Shown in pieces: positions 28,961 to 41,010 of a DNA stretch of 64,000 nucleotides. Origin of the DNA: Armigeres subalbatus (Eukaryota > Arthropoda > Insecta > Diptera > Culicidae); assembly GCF_024139115.2 (NCBI RefSeq), contig NC_085141.1, positions 134,539,822-134,603,821 on the forward strand. The letters are read 5' to 3'. The notes under the pieces were generated by a model. It saw only the letters and a list, made by a program, of their open reading frames with translations. It searched no databases and was not told the DNA's origin. Numbering within the stretch: the stretch's first letter is position 1; every line of letters begins with the position of its first letter. The position numbers and the translations under genes were made by a program.

Positions 28961-31264
28961 GCAAATCTTTGTTCCTGAGCCCAAGCCATTTCTTGGATAA
29001 CTGGACGACTTATCTGTGACTTTATGCAGAATAACTATCATTTCGGTCAATTTTGAAGGTCAAACTTAAAAGTTTATTTCGGTTCCAGTTAACAAAAATT
29101 TCCTATTGCAATCCCATTTCGACCGCATAAAAATGGTTTCGATTGTGCTGCCATTCAGTTAAATGCCTCAGTCTGTCAAACAACTAACACACATGCTTAA
29201 CATGTACGTGGGTAGTGCTGCCAACTGATTTCTGTTATGAAATTATTTCTCCTGTTTCAAACTTTTGGAATAGTGGAAAATTTTAGTGTGAATGACGAGT
29301 GTGTATGAAAATATTTATTTGGAAGACTTTACTTTTTAGTACGCTAGCGGAAAATAATTGAAAAACCCACTTTTATTGACTGCATGATGTATTATCAGAT
29401 ATGTAACATAAGATATAAACAAGGCGACGAAGAAAATAAATTTCAAACGCTCTAAAGTTTGAAAAAACAGATCATTTGAACGCCTTCCGGTAGTTGTTCT
29501 TCAATTATTTTTCACTTGAGCAATAAACATTGCTTTTATTTAGTGCGCAGTGAGAAATTTATGTGAAAAAGTGCGGTGAAAATCAGTGAATTACGTTGAT
29601 TTTGGTGACGGTGTTGCGCGTCTTCTACAGCAGTGAACGAACTGGATTTTCCTTCGTCGCACGGGTAACGTAGGAAATTGTGCAAAGCTAAATTTAACTG
29701 TATTTCAAGTAAGTAACACCGGAATGTAATTTAAATGAATGCAGATCGTAGTGTACACTTTTTCTGTCTCGCCAGATGGTTAGTTCATTATTTTAGTTTA
29801 CGATTCGCGAGTATTTAGTGATTTAGAATTTGATATGACGAATGCTAGCGCCATGGACGAATTAGCGCATAACCCTAATCATCGAAAAAATGAATGCCCC
29901 AGAATTCGTTCGCGTGCGTCAAATTTAAGTACGCGCTCGAATTTCTGGTGAAAACAGGTAATAATATTTTGGCGCGCCGTAAAAATATTCTTATTTACGG
30001 TAATCAAATATCAGAAATTATAGAATCATTATGTTTTTTTCTTTGGTCAGTTGAATATATTTTACTTCGTGATATTGCTGATTATCTAAATTATTAAACA
30101 CATTGTTGAAAGCGATGGTAATTACATTTGTAAGCGATTTTTGCAAAATATTTTTACAGATATGAACAATATTTTAAGTTATCAACATGGCTGTTATTGC
30201 ACTATGGGTAGCCTTCGAATAAACTGATGGGCAAAATTAATTGTTGCACAACATAAGTCGAAAATTAACTTCCGTAATATAGTGATACTTAATAGCAGAC
30301 TATGTTGCAAGTTTTCGGGGTCGTTAACCGGCGGTGAGGTCTACGAAATCTTTAAATTTAAATTTGTTTGAATATACTTTATAAGTACTTATGGCTATGA
30401 TATATACAAATCCCTTATCAAAAATATGCCAAATATTGGATTCTATGCTAATTCTATGCAGGATCAGTATGATATCAACATCTGAAACTTATATTGAAAC
30501 AAGGTTCATATTATTTCATGTTCAATTTCATTCACATTCTTGTTTTCGATTGAATGCTATGTACGCATTTTATTGTCAAATCAAATGAGGTAATTTTCAG
30601 AATGAATCGGATTCATTCGAAAGCAATAATTGCATTGGAGATCTGTTTACATACAATGTTCTTTTGGATAATACATACGATAAATTTTAATAAAATGTAT
30701 TTGGTCAGAAGTAACAGTAGAAAATCTAATCGTTGCTTTAGCATCATTCAATGGAATAGAAATTGCAGTAAGATGGTCGAAAAGACACATTTTTCAAACA
30801 ACACACATTCATATGTGTATAGTCCATATCACCTTTCTTCACGTTAGACATGATCTCATAAAAAAATAGAAACAATATGATTGAAAATATGTATTTAATG
30901 TCATCTGTTTTCCCATAGTTCATACATTTTGATATAAACATCATGTTATTTTGCAATGCCATTATACATCAATTAAAAACCACGAAGACTTATAGAGGCT
31001 ATTTGTAAGATTAAATTAAGACCAAAATATTCGGCCTTATAGCAGTTCTCAAAATTGGTTTTATGAGACTCTTCAAGATCACCACATGACCAGTAATAAG
31101 TTTAAAAAGTGTTTGACATTTGAGGATTTATCACAAAATTTATAATGGTTTTGAAGACAGCTACAACTGCATAATAGAAGCTAATCTTGCTGCTTTGGAC
31201 ACAGCTCTTATAAAACCGTTATAAAACTTAAATGAATCAAAGAAGTCCTGAAATTGTTATTTGG
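28961..31264. other. AT-rich sequence without a supported gene
   Basis: No long frame or recognised repeat family. A possible 5' exon is listed separately at 29894. Otherwise I see nothing definite here. Confidence 0.5.
29894..29957 (+). CDS. Possible short first coding exon (very tentative)
   Basis: The frame MPQNSFACVKFKYALEFLVKT uses mostly G/C-ending codons, unlike its AT-rich surroundings, and stops at a GT donor context (ACAG|GTAATA). Upstream are a donor-like CAAGTAAGT (near 29707) and an acceptor-like TTTTTCTGTCTCGCCAG (near 29776), compatible with a spliced 5' UTR. The codon before the ATG is an in-frame TGA. I recognise no family and no following exon, so this may be chance. Confidence 0.15.
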
Positions 31265-31922
31265 GTTATCCTCCTTGCCTCGATCCCCCCGGGACCACGG
31301 GATGCTGGGACTACTTGGGGGGGAGAGGGGGGGGCTGTGCTCATGCACTTCTTCTTAAATTCCGGCCCCTAGCTTAGGCTAGTTCGCCGACTGGCTGGCT
31401 AATCGACTGCTGCACTGCAACGTAGTCTCGATCCCTCGACGGTCATGCACCGAACTGACTGACATGCACCTGACTCGAATCCTCCTGCTGACTCCCCCCG
31501 GCGTAGATGGTGGTCCACCAGTTCCGGTGAAGGAAACTTCCGCACTGGTGGTGCCCCGACTACCGGCGGCTATCGCAGGGGACGCTTTCACGCATTGCCT
31601 CGACATCGTCCTCGGGTGCCCTACGTACCCAAATCGCTTTCTTCTTCTTTCTTCTGCAGGTTGGCTGATCGAGTGCCGAGGTCGGTCCGACGATTCCGGT
31701 TGACAGAAAACTTCCGGTTCACCGGCGCCGCGACTACCCGAAGCCAAACACTGCTCACTGCGCTGAACACTCCCCAGAATTGGCACTTATTCGCTGATCT
31801 CGCCTCCATCTACGCTGCAGCTCCGACAGTATTTGCGTCACGACTCTGCTTACCGAATTTCACGTGTCTTCCTCGTGTCTTCCTCCAATCCGCAGCGTCG
31901 GCAGAGGTTGCTTCTGTCATGT
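31265..31922 (-). mobile_element. Mino-like fragment, antisense, truncated at both ends
   Basis: The reverse complement covers the end of ORF2 (GACGCAAATACTGTCGGAGC region) and the 3' UTR of copies 2/3, with small indels. The terminal ~110 bases and A tail are missing: the fragment begins abruptly at ATCCTCCTTGCCTCGATCC. Its other end meets a TATG/TG tract, as at 25632. Confidence 0.85.
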
Positions 31923-31954
31923 ATGTATGTGTGTGTGTATGTGTGTATGTGTAC
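31922..31954. repeat. TATG/TG microsatellite (ACAY type)
   Basis: Short GTATGTATGTGTGTGTATG tract bordering the truncated end of the antisense retrotransposon fragment. Confidence 0.85.
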
Positions 31955-32330
31955 AAATTTTGTAGACACACTTTTTGGAACTTACCATTATCCGATTTAC
32001 TCGCAACAAGTTGCATTCGACGGGGAATGCGGTCCCATTGTTTGCTATTGAAAATTGGCTCGATCGGACATTGCATTTCGGAATTATTGAAAAATCATTG
32101 TTTTTCCCAAGGGCCCTTGAAAAAAAAATTCAAAACCAAAAAAAAATTTTTTTCTGAAAATGGTGACGATGCATTTTAACTAATGCAAAACCATGCAAAA
32201 TGATCGAAAAATGTGATCTATTCTCCTTAAAAGCTTTTTTGACCTTTCTAATGTTATTCTTTTAATATATTTTATAATGCACGAGAAAGGCATCATCACT
32301 GCTAGGTGGATTAATCTGGGTTTTTTTTTA
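31955..32330. mobile_element. Right part of the dispersed microsatellite-carrying repeat
   Basis: Homologous to 25684-25915: CCGATTTACTCGCAACAAG, GAGAAAGGCATCATCACT, GGTGGATTAATCTGGG and a final T run. It has internal poly-A patches near 32120-32150. The left half of the repeat is absent here. Confidence 0.55.
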
Positions 32331-32400
32331 GAATTTCCCCACGTGCTGCGTCTGGTTGGCTAGTCACCGGACAGACAAACAGGGCTATTATATATAGTAA

Positions 32401-32821
32401 TAGGGATCCTACATTCAGAGATATGCGAAAGCGGCCATCTTGAGCCAATCGAGCATTGAGAACTGTCAAAGTCTGAGCCAAATGAACATCGTTATTGTTG
32501 CAGATCGAAAGGTATTGCGATTTTGATGAAATATATTTTATGAAAAGTTTTATCGAATAAACAATTTGTTTTGCTTTCGTAAGTAAAAGTAGTCTAGTTG
32601 ATGCCTTATATCGTGTTCATTCGTATTGCTGTTTAATTTTAGCGAAAATGCACTGCTAGAGGATAGACAAAATAATCCAAAAGTGTCTTCGAATGTAAAG
32701 TCATGTTCAAGCCTAAACATTTTTCACTGCGGCAAGTGCAGGCAGCGTTTGTTTACGAAAGTAACAGCGTTGTTAAATCGTCTGGAAAAGTATTCGCACA
32801 TCTCTTAATATAGGATCCCTA
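32401..32821. mobile_element. 421-bp TIR element with a small CxxC frame
   Basis: Terminal inverted repeats of about 28 bp: TAGGGATCCTACATTCAGAG on the left and the complement of TAGGGATCCTATATTAAGAG on the right. The inside holds a splice-donor-like AAAGGTATTG, an acceptor-like TTTAATTTTAG at about 32633 and a plus-strand frame with FHCGKCRQRLFTKV that ends right at the right TIR. It could be a MITE or a transposon that captured a small exon. The target duplication is unclear because the flanks are TA-rich. Confidence 0.6.
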
Positions 32822-33255
32822 TATAGTAAGTATAAGTGTTGGCCATAAGGCGTAGCCCCAGCATTTTTGTCTCTTTTTAATGAATTCATCGTGGAGCGAG
32901 TGTTTCCTGAGTTTGATAATTTTTTTTATCAGTTCAGTTTTACATCAGTAAGTATGTAGAAATATAGAAATTGTTGAATGTTTGTCCTGGTATGTGTGTG
33001 CATATGAGGCATGCAAAAAGCCCACGACTCCGCAATGTTCCTTACATATTGTGCAAATAGTAAAAAATAGCTTAGCTTACCTTGATTAATTGTACACATC
33101 GTAGTTGCTAATCATGATTGGCCGAGAAACAGCGAATATGCAGAGCTTACCAATTGAATAATCTTCTTGGGATAAAAAAACTCACTGTACTTGCTTCGAA
33201 GTTTCCAATTCATGACTAATAACGATGCTGGTCACGTCCTTACAGTCATCACATT

Positions 33256-33430
33256 TTGACGTAGAACTACGTCTGTCTTTTCTATATTAGGGTACACTTT
33301 ACGATTGCAAAAAATTGAAAATCGTCACGAAAATATGATAGACTTTGATCGTTAATATCTCAGCCGTTTCTCGATGGATTTTCAATTTTCTTGGACCATT
33401 CGATCAAGGAAGAGTCAACGCTTCATACCT
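33256..33430. repeat. GACGTAG-headed dispersed repeat, copy E
   Basis: Begins TTTTGACGTAGAACTACGTC and continues through CGTCACGAAAATATGATAGA and AATATCTCAGCCGTTTCTCG. It is closely matched at 46988-47150 and more distantly at 48750, 49895, 50855 and 60680. Confidence 0.75.
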
Positions 33431-34356
33431 GATGTACACTGAAATCGTTTGCTACACGATTATTTTTACAGGAATCGTTTTTTATGCGATTTTTTTTTTC
33501 ACGCGAGTTTCTGGATTTCCGCGGTTCCTTCAGGCATACTTTGGGATTTACGTTACGTTACGTTTTTACTTTGTTTTAGTTTACGCGGCCCATATCTTCC
33601 ACGTAAAAACCGACTCTAGTGTGTTACAATATCTATGTATGATAATATTTACTATTAAAAACTTGCCAACAGTTTAGCACTTGGTTTCGGTGAATCAGTC
33701 AATCTCGTAAGTGCATCGCAAGTTTCTTCTTCCATAGCACTACATTCCAACTAAAACTAGGCCTGCTTTTCAACTTAGTAATTTATCAGCATTTCTTTAG
33801 TTATTCATTGAAAGTTTTTTTTATGTCCGCCATTATAGGGCTTTTAGCTGGTGCAGTTCGTTTTTGCTAACTTAATCGTGCGTTTTCCTTGAAAAGCTTG
33901 GGGGCATTTGACGATAGCTTCTTGCTTACTTCTGTTGATGCAGTAGAGGGGCTCGCAATCTTCTTCGCTGCTGCAGTGAATGCGTTCTGGTAAACTTCTG
34001 GTAGACGTTTTTGCTGATTCGTAGGTGTCTGCCGGTGTAAACGCTAAGTCCGACGCAATTCACGTGGAGGAATAATTATTATTATCAAAAACGCCGTTAA
34101 CTGCCCAGCTTTCGCAATGGGTTTTTCTGTAATGAGCCACCAGGGGCTTAGACTGACTTAGCGATGGGTGGTAAGTCTCTGTAGCAGTTTGCGTCGGTGA
34201 TGGTTGCAGCTGTACACTATCATCCAGGTTTGTGCTTTTCAAATTGTGTAATCGATTATCGTTCAATCGGATGTTTGGAATTGTTACCAATGCTTCGAAT
34301 CGAGATACAATTATCGAACGATTGTTGCTCTCTAGCGAGTTTTTATCAATTGGTAA
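33431..34356. other. Sequence without a supported gene
   Basis: No identifiable gene. On the minus strand between about 33870 and 34290, short coding-like segments (for example YQNAFTAAAKKIASPS) occur in different frames and might be a decayed retroelement gag, but I cannot assign a family. Confidence 0.4.
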
Positions 34357-34366
34357 TTTGGATATG

Positions 34367-34991
34367 CGGGCTTGGTAGTCATATGGCTACTGCTTCTGCC
34401 TCATACGCAGGAGGTCGTGGGTTCAATCCCAGGTCCGTTCCATTCTCCTACTTTGTATCTTTCTCTTTATTTCTCTTTGTTCTAGCAATCGCTAGAACTG
34501 GAAATGAACTTCCATACCGTTTCCATTACTATTCCTATACCTTCAACTTAAGTATTCTAACAGTAATCTGCTACAATTGGCAATGAACTATAGAGCTCGT
34601 TTCCTACATCCAATTAGAAATTCCATCAGTTACCTTCTCCTATCTATCACATTGGCAGCTCGTTAACCAAGACGGACCTCTGCCTCTCCAACCTAACTCA
34701 GAAATTCCAACAAATTCCGCATGAACTCGTGGCAAGTGCAGAGGTATATTCGGCTTGCAGTGAGCGAGTGATTGCATCATCATTTTCTCCCCCTTCCCTA
34801 CATTGACTTGCATTCTGAAGTGGCAGGCGCCAGTATGACCTAACAAATGAGATCACCAGTACTTGTACATTGAAGATGTGTGCTAGTCCCAAGCAAACAT
34901 CTGTTGGTTCCCTGTGCAAGAACAGCTGATCTGGTCATAATGGAGTAGCAACTACGAGCAGTCAATCCAGCAAGCTCAAGCTCATGGGTAG
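34367..34991 (+). mobile_element. 625-bp tRNA-headed retroposon (SINE-like)
   Basis: The first ~75 bases look like a tRNA: A-box-like TGGTAGTCATATGG and B box GGTTCAATCCC (34420-34430). The element is flanked by a perfect 10-bp direct repeat TTTGGATATG (34357-34366 and 34992-35001). It is longer than a typical SINE and lacks a poly-A tail, so the 3' part may be fused sequence or a LINE-type tail. Confidence 0.72.
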
Positions 34992-35001
34992 TTTGGATAT
35001 G

Positions 35002-35795
35002 TGAACGCTTGAGAGTGTTGTTCATCCTCGATTATTTGAAAATTTTATTTTTATCTTCATTTTCAAATGTTGGTCCAAAAATTATATACATCACATCGAA
35101 AGCAGATTCAGGCTGGGCTTAAAAAACGCTTGCTTTATTCTCATCGCACAGAATAGTCGAACACCTGTATATTACATACAGCTACGTAGTTCAACGTCAC
35201 CTTCGCGTACAACCCGATTGGGCTGAACCTTTGAGTTTTTTAATATGATCACATTTGAGTAGCTGCATTACCAAATCGGTCCAAATTGAGCTGCTAGGGT
35301 TGACACTCATTGTTATAAGAGATCGAGGAATGCTCTGCATCTCCGTGAGCGTTTTCAGTTTGCGTTTCCTAGACTAGCTGCTGTCCCGTGACCAGCAGCA
35401 AAATGATCGATTCTGCACTCATATTGTGCAAATAGTCAAATAATTTCACCGAGTTTAAATCTTGAGGGCTGTATGTACATTTCGATGATTCGCCGAATAT
35501 TGACTGTTGTGTGGAGTACCTTTAATCCTCTGAACCTTTTATTCTTACTTTTTGGTAAGATTCTAATTGTTGCTTGAACGTAAAACGTTGCATTGTGTTT
35601 TCCTTAGGGCCTCCCTAACTCTTAAGCGGTGCTTACTCATGCGCTTAAACCTGGTTTGAGGCCTAAGCGGAGGTAAAGAAATTGGCCTTTAATAAGAAAG
35701 AGGCGCTAAACAAACTTAAAAGCGCCCTAGGAATCTACGCCACGACTTTGCCGCTATACTAATCTGATTTATATCCAATTGAATTTACACTTTAA
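35002..35795. other. Unique sequence, no gene seen
   Basis: No long frame or repeat match within the window. It ends at the TTAA target (35792-35795) of the piggyBac-like element. Confidence 0.5.
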
Positions 35796-36124
35796 CCTTC
35801 CTAGTGCATTAAAAAAAGTTACACATTGTGCATTAGCGGGTCAAAAATGACCCCAAGTTGAATTCGCTCCCAAAAGTTCATTTTCGAACCGATTCTCAAT
35901 CTTTTGGAACCAAATTGAAGGTATGGATTCGTTACGGACAGATTTTTGCACTTTGGCCATTCTGGTTCCCAGGAATCGATGTTGAAGGAACATAGATTCT
36001 TAGGCCAATATTTGGCGTGATTTCTTGCCTTTCGAAGGATGATTTTGGAAATGCTCATTAATTTGCGTAGCAATAATCCTAATAGAATGTAGCCATTGTC
36101 CATTTCCATGGATCAACACAATTC

Positions 36125-37380
36125 CTAGTTATTACACGGTCCGGTGTCCCTCGGGAAGACCCGGAACATCCGTAGAAGTGGTCAATTCATTAACTAATCC
36201 TAGAAGAGCGCGGTTTTTTCCAAAGCTTTTAATTATCGAACGCTGGGTAACAAATGATTGTGGTGAACCATTTTGATGGACCTGCGTGGCCACCGGAGGT
36301 CCTCCAGAGGATCCGGAACATTCGGTGAAGTGGTCAATTCATGGAACTCATCCTAGAAGAATGCAGTTTTCACAAAGCTTTTGATTATCGTAATTTGAGT
36401 AACAAATGATTGTGGTTACCCATTTTGGTGGAACTGGGTGGCCACCGGAGTCCTCCGGAAGATCCGGAACGTCCGTAAAAATGGTCAATTCATGAAATAC
36501 ATAATAGAAGAGCGCGGTTTTTTCCAAAGCTTTCCATTATCGAGCTACGAGTAACAAATGATTGTGGTGACCCATTTTATTCTATTTCTTCTTCATTGGC
36601 ATTACATCCCCCACTGGGACATTGCCGCCTCGCAGCTTAGTGTTCATTTAGCACTTCCACAGTTATTAACAGCGAGGTTTCTAAGCCAAGTTACCATTTC
36701 TGCATTCGTATATCATGAGGCTAACACGTATCATGCCCAGGGAAGTCGAGACAGTTTCCAATCCGAAAATTGTCTAGACCGGCACCGGGAATCGAACCCA
36801 GCCACCCTCAACATGGTCTTGCTTTGTAGTCGCGCATCTTATCGCACGGCTAAGGTGGCCCATTTTGATGGAAGAAACGGAACATCGGTTAAAGTGGTTA
36901 ATTGATGTAATAAATACTAGAAGAGCCTATTTTATTTAATTTCCTTGTCGTACTCTGAACATGAAATTATTGCCGTGACCTTTTCTCACGGATGTGAGTA
37001 GCAACCAAAGGCCCTCCGGAATATCCGTATCACACGTAAAAGAGATCAATTCATAAAACCCACCTTAGAAAAACACGCCATATAATCCATAGAAGAAGAA
37101 GATGATGCACACTATTCTTCTAAACCTTTTTATTTTCCTAATTTTAGAAACAAATGATCGTAACCAATTCACAATCAACCAATGGGCAATCCCACTGTAT
37201 GTCTTCAGGTACATTCAGATCATCCGTAAAATCGGTCAATTCATGAAACTTGTCATAGTTTTCCTATTTTCGTATCCTGAGTAATGGATGATTGTTGTAA
37301 CCCATTCTCAGGAACATGTGTAGTCACCAATGAAACTCCGCAAGATAAAAAATCTGTAATTATAGTCAATTCATAAAAAT
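36125..37380. repeat. Left-arm subterminal tandem repeats (~154 bp)
   Basis: Degenerate units with GATCCGGAAC, GTGGTCAATTCATG, TAGAAGAGCGCGG, CAAAGCTTT, GTAACAAATGATTGTGGTGA and CCCATTTTGATGG. They decay towards the centre of the element and are interrupted by a SINE at 36579-36858. Confidence 0.82.
36579..36858 (-). mobile_element. Feilai-like tRNA-derived SINE
   Basis: Minus-strand element with a perfect B box GGTTCGATTCC (complement at 36788-36798) and a body typical of the Aedes Feilai family: an ACTGTCTCGACTTCCCTGGG segment, AACCTCGCTGTTAATAACTG and GCTGCGAGGCGGCAATGTCC. It is flanked by CCCATTTT (36571-36578 and 36859-36866), and the interrupted host sequence is the CCCATTTTGATGG part of the tandem repeat. 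The Feilai name is from memory of the family. Confidence 0.78.
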
Positions 37381-37941
37381 TAAGATGACGCTATTTTTTT
37401 ATTTTGAAAAGACAATCACATCAACCCAGAAAATATTTTCAAGTACGGCATAATTTGCTTCCATGATCGATATTCAGTCATAAATCATGGACTCATGCAA
37501 GTTTGACGTAAAATGAAAATTTACTTTGGTTGAATCTTTTGACAACTTTTGGTCAAAAATTTCTTGCAAGATGATGGATCATAAAAAACCTATCTTACAA
37601 TTTTAATTTTTTATTAACAGGCGTCTATAATGGCAGCAAAGAGGTTCAACTAAAAAAGGACCCCTGAAATTTTCTTAAATTTTTAGGGTGACAATATCAG
37701 GTCGAAAACGTGATAAAATCGGGTCGAAAACGAGAGAAAATCGAGAGTAGACAAAATCGCAAAGTGACAAAACTGGGTTGATACTGTTTTATTAGGCTAA
37801 CATGATGAAACTTTTATGCCCAGAGAACCGCACGGGAAAGGAGGGCCCCGCAGAAAGCATCACAACAACCTTCATGAGATGATCAATAAGTAGAATAACA
37901 AACAGTTTTCAAAAGATCGTGTTCTAGTAGGATGAGTATCA

Positions 37942-39296
37942 TTCATTTCATTTCATTTCATTTATTCAGACTAAGGCCGAAGTGGCCTGTGCGGTATATA
38001 AGAGTCTTCATTCGGCTCGGTCCATGGCTACACGTCGCCAACCACGCAGTCTACGGAGGGTCCGCATGTCATCTTCCACCTGATCTATCACCTTGCCCGC
38101 TGCGCACCTCGCCTTCTTGTGCCCTTCGGATCGTTGGCGAGAACCATTTTCACCGGATTACTTTCCGACATTCTGGCTACGTGCCCGGCCCACCGCAGTC
38201 GTCCGATTTTCGCGGTGTGAACGATGGATGGTTCTCCCAGCAGCTCATGCAGCTCGTGGTTCATTCGCCTCCTCCACGTACCGTCCGCCATCTGCACCCC
38301 ACCATAGATGGTACGCAGCGCTTTCCTTTCGAAAACTCCCAGTGCGTGTTGGACCTCCACGAGCATCGTCCAGGTCTCGTGTCCGTAGAGGACTACTGGT
38401 CTAATGAGCGTTTTGTAGATAGTCAGTTTGGTACGGCGGCGAACTCTATTCGATCGGAGTGTCTTGCGGAGTCCAAAGTATGTACGATTTCCAGCCACTA
38501 TGCGTCTCCGAATTTCTCTGCCGGTATCATTTTCGGCAGTCACCAGTGAGCCCAAGTACACAAATTCTTCTACCACCTCGATTTCGTCACCACCGATGCA
38601 AACTCGCGGTGGGTGGCTCACATTGTCTTCTTTTGAACCTCTTCCTATCATGTACTTCGTTTTCGACGTGTTGATGACTAGTCCGATCCGCTTGGCTTCC
38701 CTCTTCAGCCTGATGTAGGCTTCCTCCATCTTCTCAAAGTTACGTGCCATAATATCTATGTCGTCGGTGAAACCAAATAGCTGGACGAACTTATTGAAAA
38801 TTGTACCACTCGTGTTAATCCCTGCTCTTCATAATACCCCTTCCAAAGCGATATTGAATAGCAGACACGAAAGACTATCACCTTGCCATAACCATCAGCG
38901 GGTTACGTAGGGACTCGAGAATGCCCCTAAAACTCGAACTACGCACATCACCCGATCCATCGTCGCTTTGATCAACCGTATCAGTTTATCCGGAAATCCG
39001 TGTTCGTGCTGGTCCCGATCGATTGTATCATATGCGGCTTTGAAGTCGATGAATAGATGATGTGTGGGCACATTGTATTCGCGGCATTTCTGCAGTACTT
39101 GGCGAATGGCGAACACCTGGTCCGTGGTGGAGCGTTCGCCCCTAAAACCCGCCTGGTACTGCCCCACGAACTCCCTTGCAATTGGTGCTAGTCGACGGCA
39201 TACAATTTGGTAGAGTTCCTTGTAGCAATGCGTTCAGCAATGTGATTGCGCGGTAGTTGCTACAATCCAGCTTATCGCCCTTTTTGGAGGGCGTAT
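37942..39296 (-). mobile_element. 5'-truncated RTE-type non-LTR retrotransposon
   Basis: A 1355-bp minus-strand fragment flanked by the 12-bp direct repeat GGATGAGTATCA (37930-37941 and 39297-39308). The 3' end finishes in short ATGAA-type tandem repeats rather than poly-A, as is usual for the RTE clade. It holds the C-terminal half of the RT and lies in the centre of the piggyBac-like element. Confidence 0.78.
38010..39290 (-). pseudogene. Reverse transcriptase C-terminal fragment (RTE type), frameshifted
   Basis: Read on the minus strand it begins near the fingers region (KKGDKLDCSNYRAITLLN), then QAGFRGERSTTDQVF and LFIDFKAAYDTIDR. After a damaged stretch comes the catalytic box GFTDDIDIMAR (the usual alanine is threonine), followed by LGSLVTAENDTGREIRRRI, LYGHETWTM and RLRWAGHVARM. 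Frame changes occur near 39230, 38900 and 38800. The endonuclease and the RT N-terminus are missing through 5' truncation. The C-terminal motif set suits RTE/BovB-type elements, but the clade call is by eye. Confidence 0.72.
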
Positions 39297-39334
39297 GGAT
39301 GAGTATCAAGTGTTGACCAATTCGTAGGAACTTT

Positions 39335-41010
39335 AGAAGGACATCCAGTGATCACTTAAGTCATGTGTATAGATTACGAGAGGGTCTCCACTGGCCATTC
39401 AAGTCCATAACTGAGGGTCACGACAAAAATGTCTTGCTCAGATTTCGATAATAGATTTTTTGAAAAACCATGCTCCTATGATTCGAGATTCGTTAGTTTG
39501 CAGCTTTTATGAATATTACGGGCATTATTCATCAAGGAGTGGCCACTCAGGTCTATAAGAATGGGTAACGATACTTTTCTATAACTCAGAGAATGTTAAT
39601 GAAAAGCTTTAGAAAAGCGGCGTTCTTCTATGGTGAGTTGCATGGAATGAACATTTCTACGGATGTTCCGGATCTTCGAAAGGACCTCCGGTGGCTACTC
39701 AAATACATTTAAATGGGTCACCACTAACTTTTGTTACTCAGAGTAGCTTTGTAAAAATCGCACTCTTCCATGATGAGTTTCATGAATTGACCACTTTAAC
39801 GGACGTTCCGAATCTTCCGGAAGACCTCGTTGACCTACGGTGATTCAGCTATTCTATGGTGAGTTTTATGAATTAACTACTTCTACGGATGTTCCGGATC
39901 TTCTGGAGGAACTCCGGTAGCCACTTAGGTCCATCACACTGGGTCACCATAATCATTTGTTACTCAGTGTTCGATAATGAAAAGCTTTGGAAAAAACCGC
40001 AACCTTTTATGATAAGTTTCATGAATTGGCCATTTTCACGGACGTTCCGGATCTACTGGAGGACCTCCGGTGGCCACCCAGGTCCACCAAAATGGGTCAC
40101 CACAATCATTTTTTACTCGTAGTTCGATAATAAAAAGCTTTGGAAAAAAAAACCGCGCTCTTCTATGATAGGTTCCATGAATTGACTATTTTTACGGACG
40201 TTCTGGATCTTCTGGAGCACCTCCGGTGGCCACCCAGGTCAACCAAAATAGGTCCCCACAATCATTTGTTACTCAAAGTACTATGAGGAATAGCTTTGGA
40301 AAAAACCGCGCTCTTCTATGATGTGTTTCATGAATTGATTACTTTTATGGACGTTCCGGATCTTCTGGAGGACCTTCGGTGGCCACCCTGGTGCATCAAA
40401 ATGGGTCACCACAATCATTTTTTACTCGTAGCTCGATAATAAAAAGCTTTGGAAAAAAAACCTCGCTCTTCTATGATAAGTTTCATGAATTGACCATTTT
40501 TACGGACGTTCCGGATCTTCTGGAACATTTCCGGTGGCCACTCAGGTCCACCAAAATAGGTCACCACAATCATTTGTTATTCAAAGTACGATAATGAAAA
40601 GCTTTGGGAAAAAAACGTGCACTTCTAGGATGAGTTCCATGAATTGACAATTTTCACGGATGTTCCGGATCTTCTGGAGGAACTCCGGTGCCCACTCGGG
40701 TCTATCACAATGGGTCACCATAATCATTTGTTCCTCAGCGTTCTATAATGAAAAGCTTTGGAAAAAACCGCACCCTTTTATGATAAGTTTGGAAAATTGA
40801 CCACTTTTACGGACGTTCCGGATCTTCCGGAGGACCTTCGGAGGCCGCACAGGTCCATCAAAATGGGTCACCACAATCATTTGTTACTCAGCGTTCAATA
40901 ATTAAGAGCTTTGGAAAAAAAAACACGCTCTTCTAGGATGAGTTCAATGAATTGACCACTTCTACGGATGTTCCGGGTCTTCCGGAGAGACACCGGACCG
41001 TGAAATAACC
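39335..41010. repeat. Right-arm subterminal tandem repeats (~154 bp)
   Basis: About ten units in the opposite orientation to the left arm. The tag GGGTCACCACAATCATTT recurs near 39944, 40094, 40251, 40403, 40559, 40711 and 40866, a spacing of 150-157 bp. Each unit also carries CAAAGCTTT-like AAAAGCTTTGG and GACGTTCCGGATCTTC. Confidence 0.88.

Noticed and set aside
34367..34445. tRNA gene near 34.4 kb
   Set aside because: Only degenerate A/B boxes and poor stems; it is the head of a retroposon with a target duplication.
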